9,317 nt of DNA from G020353115 sp964481765 (lineage in GTDB: Bacteria > Bacteroidota > Bacteroidia > Bacteroidales > VadinHA17): the NCBI GenBank assembly GCA_964481765.1, contig CAYZVJ010000105.1, positions 1 through 9,317 of the forward strand, given 5' to 3'. Below the pieces are notes generated by a model. It was not told the DNA's origin and searched no databases. It saw nothing but the letters and a program-made list of their open reading frames with translations. Below, piece by piece: positions 6,202-9,317 of this stretch. The position numbers were made by a program, and so were the translations under genes. Each line of letters starts with the position of its first letter. Positions within the stretch are counted from its first letter, which is position 1.

Positions 6202-6771
6202 ATGAAAAAGATTGCAATTTTTGCTTCGGGTTCCGGGACCAATGCACAAAACGTTATTGAGTATTTTCAGGGCCATCAAACGATAACGGTAGCACTGGTT
6301 TTCTCAAATCGAAAAGATGCCTATGTGCTCAACCGTGCAACCGCTCTGGGTGTTCCATCCTTCATCTTTACACGCGAAGAATTCTACGAAACAGACGTGG
6401 TATTGGATAAGCTCCGGGATGCTCAGATTGATTTTGTGGTCCTTGCCGGGTTCCTATGGCTAATCCCCAAAACTATCCTGCAGCGATTCTCGGGGCGAAT
6501 AATCAACATTCATCCTGCCCTTCTGCCCAAATATGGCGGAAAAGGGATGTATGGAAGGCATGTTCATGAAGCCGTGATCAATAATGGGGATACTGAATCG
6601 GGAATTTCCATCCATTATGTCAATGAAAAATACGATGAAGGAGAGATTATTTTTCAGGCCCGCTGTCCGGTAAAAAAAGAGGATACCCCGGAAAGTCTTG
6701 CCGAAAGGGTTCATCAGCTTGAATATGAACATTTCCCTAAAGTAATTGAACAGTGTCTCGAAGGTATCTGA
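6202..6771 (+). CDS. purN: Phosphoribosylglycinamide formyltransferase
   Basis: Transfers a formyl group from 10-formyltetrahydrofolate to glycinamide ribonucleotide in de novo purine synthesis. The 189-residue protein has the N-terminal phosphate-binding stretch FASGSGTNAQNV (7-18). The catalytic residues are N102 and H104 in INIHPALLPKYGGKGMYG, and D145 in NEKYDEGEI, matching the Asn-His-Asp triad of PurN. I chose ATG 6202 because the fold begins immediately (MKKIAIFASGSG). The frame stays open back to a GTG at 6070, but that part would encode 44 unrelated low-complexity residues over the acpP promoter. It is divergent from acpP, a linkage common in Bacteroidetes, and 40 bp upstream of kdsB. 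Confidence 0.95.
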   Translation: MKKIAIFASGSGTNAQNVIEYFQGHQTITVALVFSNRKDAYVLNRATALGVPSFIFTREEFYETDVVLDKLRDAQIDFVVLAGFLWLIPKTILQRFSGRIINIHPALLPKYGGKGMYGRHVHEAVINNGDTESGISIHYVNEKYDEGEIIFQARCPVKKEDTPESLAERVHQLEYEHFPKVIEQCLEGI

Positions 6772-6811
6772 TTTGTTTAATGTATTTTGAAATTTTCTTC
6801 AATCACGTGCT

Positions 6812-7564
6812 ATGATCCAATTTCTTGGTATAATCCCCGCCCGGTATCATTCATCCCGCTTCCCCGGTAAGCCGCTGGCTGACATTGCCGGGAAGCCAAT
6901 GATCCGTCGCGTATATGAACAGGCATCATCCCTTCTCGAGCAGGTTGTGGTCGCAACGGATGATGCAAGGATTGAAACAGCTGTTAAGGATTTCGGGGGA
7001 AATGTGATTCTCACCTCACCCGAGCATGCCAGTGGGACTGACCGGTGTGCTGAAGCCCTTGAAAAGTTTACAGCAGAACATAACCGGATCGTGGATGTCG
7101 TGATTAATATCCAGGGAGATGAACCATTCATTCATCCCGGACAGATTCAGCATCTGATGACCTGTTTCAGTGATCCTGCTACCCAGATAGCCACCCTGGC
7201 AAAGGTGATAGAATCCACTGAAGAGTTAAATGATCCGAACATAACCAAGGTAGTCTGTAACCTCAGGCAGGAAGCCCTGTACTTCAGCCGTTCACCCCTC
7301 CCCCATATCCGGGGTAAAGAACGCCCGGAATGGATCCGGGATCACAACTTCCTGAAGCATATTGGTATTTATGCCTATCAAGCGGATATACTCCGTGAAA
7401 TTACCCGGTTAAAACCCTCCAAACTTGAACTGGCAGAATCACTGGAACAGAACCGCTGGCTTGAGCATGGCTATACCATTTATGTTAAAACCACCGAATA
7501 CGACAGTCTCTCCATTGATACACCCGAGGATCTGGAAAAAATTGTACGGCAGCAGATAAAGTAA
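6812..7564 (+). CDS. kdsB: 3-deoxy-manno-octulosonate cytidylyltransferase (CMP-Kdo synthetase)
   Basis: Activates Kdo with CTP to CMP-Kdo for the lipopolysaccharide inner core, so the cell is Gram-negative with a Kdo-type endotoxin. The 250-residue protein is of standard length. Visible motifs are the nucleotide-binding IPARYHSSRFPGKPL (8-22), TSPEHASGTDRCAEA (68-82), INIQGDEPFI (98-107, with D103 a likely metal ligand), KHIGIYAYQ (182-190), LAESLEQNRWLEHGY (207-221) and the C-terminal SIDTPEDL (234-241). The ATG at 6812 directly precedes the first strand. It follows purN by 40 bp in the same direction with no hairpin between them, so co-transcription is likely, although the two pathways are unrelated. 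Confidence 0.96.
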   Translation: MIQFLGIIPARYHSSRFPGKPLADIAGKPMIRRVYEQASSLLEQVVVATDDARIETAVKDFGGNVILTSPEHASGTDRCAEALEKFTAEHNRIVDVVINIQGDEPFIHPGQIQHLMTCFSDPATQIATLAKVIESTEELNDPNITKVVCNLRQEALYFSRSPLPHIRGKERPEWIRDHNFLKHIGIYAYQADILREITRLKPSKLELAESLEQNRWLEHGYTIYVKTTEYDSLSIDTPEDLEKIVRQQIK

Positions 7565-7702
7565 ATCTTATTCCAATCACTCTACACTCACTTTCATTAC
7601 AGGCTGTTTCTGTCCATTGTTAATATTTTGCTTCTCCGATGCCCTGGATTCTGATATGATTTTACTAATTTTAACCCCTTATTCCAGGTATTGCTTTAGT
7701 AT

Positions 7703-7731
7703 TAACCATTATATTCCAGTATATGAAAAAA
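7703..7731 (+). repeat. Copy B of the shared gapped sequence, at the start of the type IX-secreted protein gene
   Basis: TAACCATTA (7703-7711), TTCCAGTA (7714-7721) and TATGAAAAAA (7722-7731) match copy A at 3724-3753. Here the ATG is the real start codon (7723). The preceding spacer from 7565 holds no convincing TAnnTTTG box and no strong hairpin; TTATTCCA also occurs at 7568 and 7680. Confidence 0.35.
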
Positions 7732-9291
7732 CTTCTACTCTACCTCATCATCTTCTGTTTTTCAGGATTGATACATGCACAAACCGATCTGATCATCTCA
7801 GAATATGTGGAGGGGTGGTCAACCAACAAAGCGCTTGAGATTTTCAACCCGACCGATGCGGCGATCGATCTGGGCGGTTATCGCATAACGCGGTATTCAA
7901 ATGGAGCGGATATCCCCCCTCCTGAGACACAGTGGTATATCGATCTGCCATCTTTCGAGTTACAGCCTTACCGTTCCTACGTTGTGGTTCTGGATAAGCG
8001 GGATCCGGAAGGTGAGGGTCAGGAAGCTCCGATTTGGGAACAGCTGGAGCAGCGGGCGGATGTTTTCCTCTGCCCGGTATACGACATCAGCAAAGCGATG
8101 TATTTCAACGGGAATGATGCGGTAGCACTTGAAAAGAGCAACGGCACCCTGGTTGACCTCTTTGCCCGCTGGGGCCCTCCAGCTCCGGCAGAGGCTGAAC
8201 TTCCGGATGGAGGCACGGTAGAAGCCTGGAGTGACACATACCCCTACTTTACCGGTGTGGGAAAAGCGATCACAGCAGATCATACCCTGATACGGAAACC
8301 GGGTATTTCCACAGGCGTGACCACCAATCCGTCGGAATTTAACGCACTGGAACAGTGGGATACACTTTCAGCCAACACCTTCGAATACCTCGGCTGGCAT
8401 GATTTTGACCCGGCACCGGCAAACGAGACTCCTGCTTTCCCGATCTACTCCTACGAATTTGTTGTGGCTGAACAGGCTGCTGCAGGGACAGCTATTGGCA
8501 ATCCGGTGGCAACCGATGAAGAAGAGGATCCGCTAACATATTACATCAATTATAACAACTTTGTTTATATCAGCGATGTCCGTCTGATCCCTTTTGAAAT
8601 GAATATCCAAACGGGAGAAATCAAGGTATTCGATCCCAATGGATTGATCATAGCCGAACGCGACAGCTTCTGGCTCCAGGTAACAGCCCATGACGGTTAT
8701 TCACAAACCCCGCAGGCTACCGTCCTGATCCGGGTCACCAACGAGACCGTCGTCCCGGTTACCGGGATAACCGTTACTGCAGAAGGGGGTAATACAACCA
8801 TCGATACGCCCGCGGGTACACGTCAGCTTACCGCAACCGTGGAACCGGCAAATGCCACCATCAAACCGGTCTACTGGGTGGTGGAGAACGGTACCGGTGA
8901 AGCATCCGTGAACAGTGAGGGCCTGGTTACCGCAATGAAAGATGGGGATGTTATCGTAAAGGCTATCTCAAAAGATGGGTCGGGAACATACGGACAGATC
9001 GTAATCACCATCACCGGACAACCTTCATCCATCACACCTCCGGAGTATTCCAGCCTTGTGAAGATCTATCCCAATCCGGTTACCGGTTCATCATTTTCAA
9101 TTGAATCACAAATGGGAATGACTGAGATCCGGCTGCTAAATATTACAGGAAGGGTTCTCCGTAAGGTATCACAACCTATATCATCACATGCTATCTCTTT
9201 ACCCGTTGAGGGACTTAATCCGGGTATATATGTGCTACAAATTAAATTGGAAAATCAAACAGAAACATACCGGAAGCTGCTGATCAGATAG
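7723..9291 (+). CDS. Secreted multidomain protein: lamin-tail, cadherin-like, Big2 and type IX sorting domains
   Basis: A 522-residue exported protein. Residues 1-19 are a signal peptide (KKLLLYLIIFCFSGLIHA). Residues about 21-225 resemble a lamin-tail (LTD) domain, as seen in DLIISEYVEGWSTNKALEIF and DLGGYRITRYSNG. Residues about 238-341 look cadherin-like (YEFVVAEQAAAGTAIGNPVA, TDEEEDPLTYY, NIQTGEIKVFD, VTAHDG). Residues about 345-432 form a Big2-like immunoglobulin fold (VTGITVTAEGG, LTATVEPANATIKPVYW, VNSEGLVTAMKDGDVIVKA). Residues about 445-522 are a type A Por/type IX secretion sorting domain (VKIYPNPVTGSSFSI, LLNITGRVLRKV, LNPGIYVLQIK, RKLLIR). It should cross the outer membrane and be anchored or released at the surface. 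No nuclease or other catalytic domain is visible, so an adhesive or structural role is inferred. It stands alone behind a 158-bp spacer. Confidence 0.88.
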   Translation: MKKLLLYLIIFCFSGLIHAQTDLIISEYVEGWSTNKALEIFNPTDAAIDLGGYRITRYSNGADIPPPETQWYIDLPSFELQPYRSYVVVLDKRDPEGEGQEAPIWEQLEQRADVFLCPVYDISKAMYFNGNDAVALEKSNGTLVDLFARWGPPAPAEAELPDGGTVEAWSDTYPYFTGVGKAITADHTLIRKPGISTGVTTNPSEFNALEQWDTLSANTFEYLGWHDFDPAPANETPAFPIYSYEFVVAEQAAAGTAIGNPVATDEEEDPLTYYINYNNFVYISDVRLIPFEMNIQTGEIKVFDPNGLIIAERDSFWLQVTAHDGYSQTPQATVLIRVTNETVVPVTGITVTAEGGNTTIDTPAGTRQLTATVEPANATIKPVYWVVENGTGEASVNSEGLVTAMKDGDVIVKAISKDGSGTYGQIVITITGQPSSITPPEYSSLVKIYPNPVTGSSFSIESQMGMTEIRLLNITGRVLRKVSQPISSHAISLPVEGLNPGIYVLQIKLENQTETYRKLLIR

Positions 9292-9317
9292 AGAGCACCG
9301 GGAGGAAGATCCACATC

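Noticed and set aside
7565..7722. Promoter or terminator in the kdsB to LTD-protein spacer
   Set aside because: TATTTTG at 7624-7630 is one base short of the TAnnTTTG pattern and has no -33 partner; no stable hairpin with a T-run was found.
7617..7838. A 73-codon plus-strand frame overlapping the start of the secreted LTD protein
   Set aside because: It runs out of frame through the signal peptide of a well-supported gene and has no protein-like features.
9292..9317. Start of a further feature at the right edge
   Set aside because: Only 26 bases remain, with no hairpin, start codon or motif that can be supported.

Overview
The window looks like chromosomal DNA of a Bacteroidetes bacterium, probably Bacteroidales or Marinilabiliales-like. 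The evidence is an RprX/RprY-type two-component system, the linkage acpP-fabF-rnc-IPExxxVDY with purN divergent, a secreted protein ending in a type IX secretion (Por) sorting domain, promoter boxes of the TAnnTTTG type, and few Shine-Dalgarno sequences. It contains one run of exactly 100 N (1623-1722), so it comes from a scaffolded draft or metagenome assembly. I see no mobile element, tRNA, rRNA or CRISPR array.

Region 1 (1-2482): the tail of an unrecognised plus-strand gene meets, stop codon on stop codon, the end of a minus-strand two-component operon. The sensor kinase (rprX-like, split by the N gap) is followed by an OmpR-family regulator (rprY-like) whose start overlaps the kinase stop by 8 bp. 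Upstream of rprX is a short divergent intergenic region. It holds four TTAA half-sites at exact 10-bp spacing, flanked on both sides by Bacteroidetes-type -7 boxes. This is the most striking non-coding signal in the window and a good candidate operator for the adjacent regulator.

Region 2 (2483-3267): a small secreted, highly charged protein of unknown function is divergent from rprX. It ends in a tandem AT-rich repeat and a strong hairpin terminator that can also serve the gene facing it.

Region 3 (3268-6029, minus strand): acyl carrier protein (acpP), KAS II (fabF), RNase III (rnc) and an IPExxxVDY-family protein lie in one direction. acpP and fabF supply fatty-acid elongation; rnc starts with a GTG buried in the fabF stop. 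A promoter lies upstream of acpP.

Region 4 (6030-7564, plus strand): after an AT-rich divergent spacer come purN (purine biosynthesis) and kdsB (CMP-Kdo synthesis for lipopolysaccharide), 40 bp apart.

Region 5 (7565-9317): a 158-bp spacer without a clear promoter is followed by a large secreted multidomain protein (lamin-tail domain, cadherin-like, Big2, type IX sorting domain). The last 26 bases hold nothing recognisable.

Most of the window is conserved housekeeping DNA. The best candidates for something new are the phased TTAA operator with its divergent secreted protein, and a gapped 27-base sequence shared by two distant intergenic regions.
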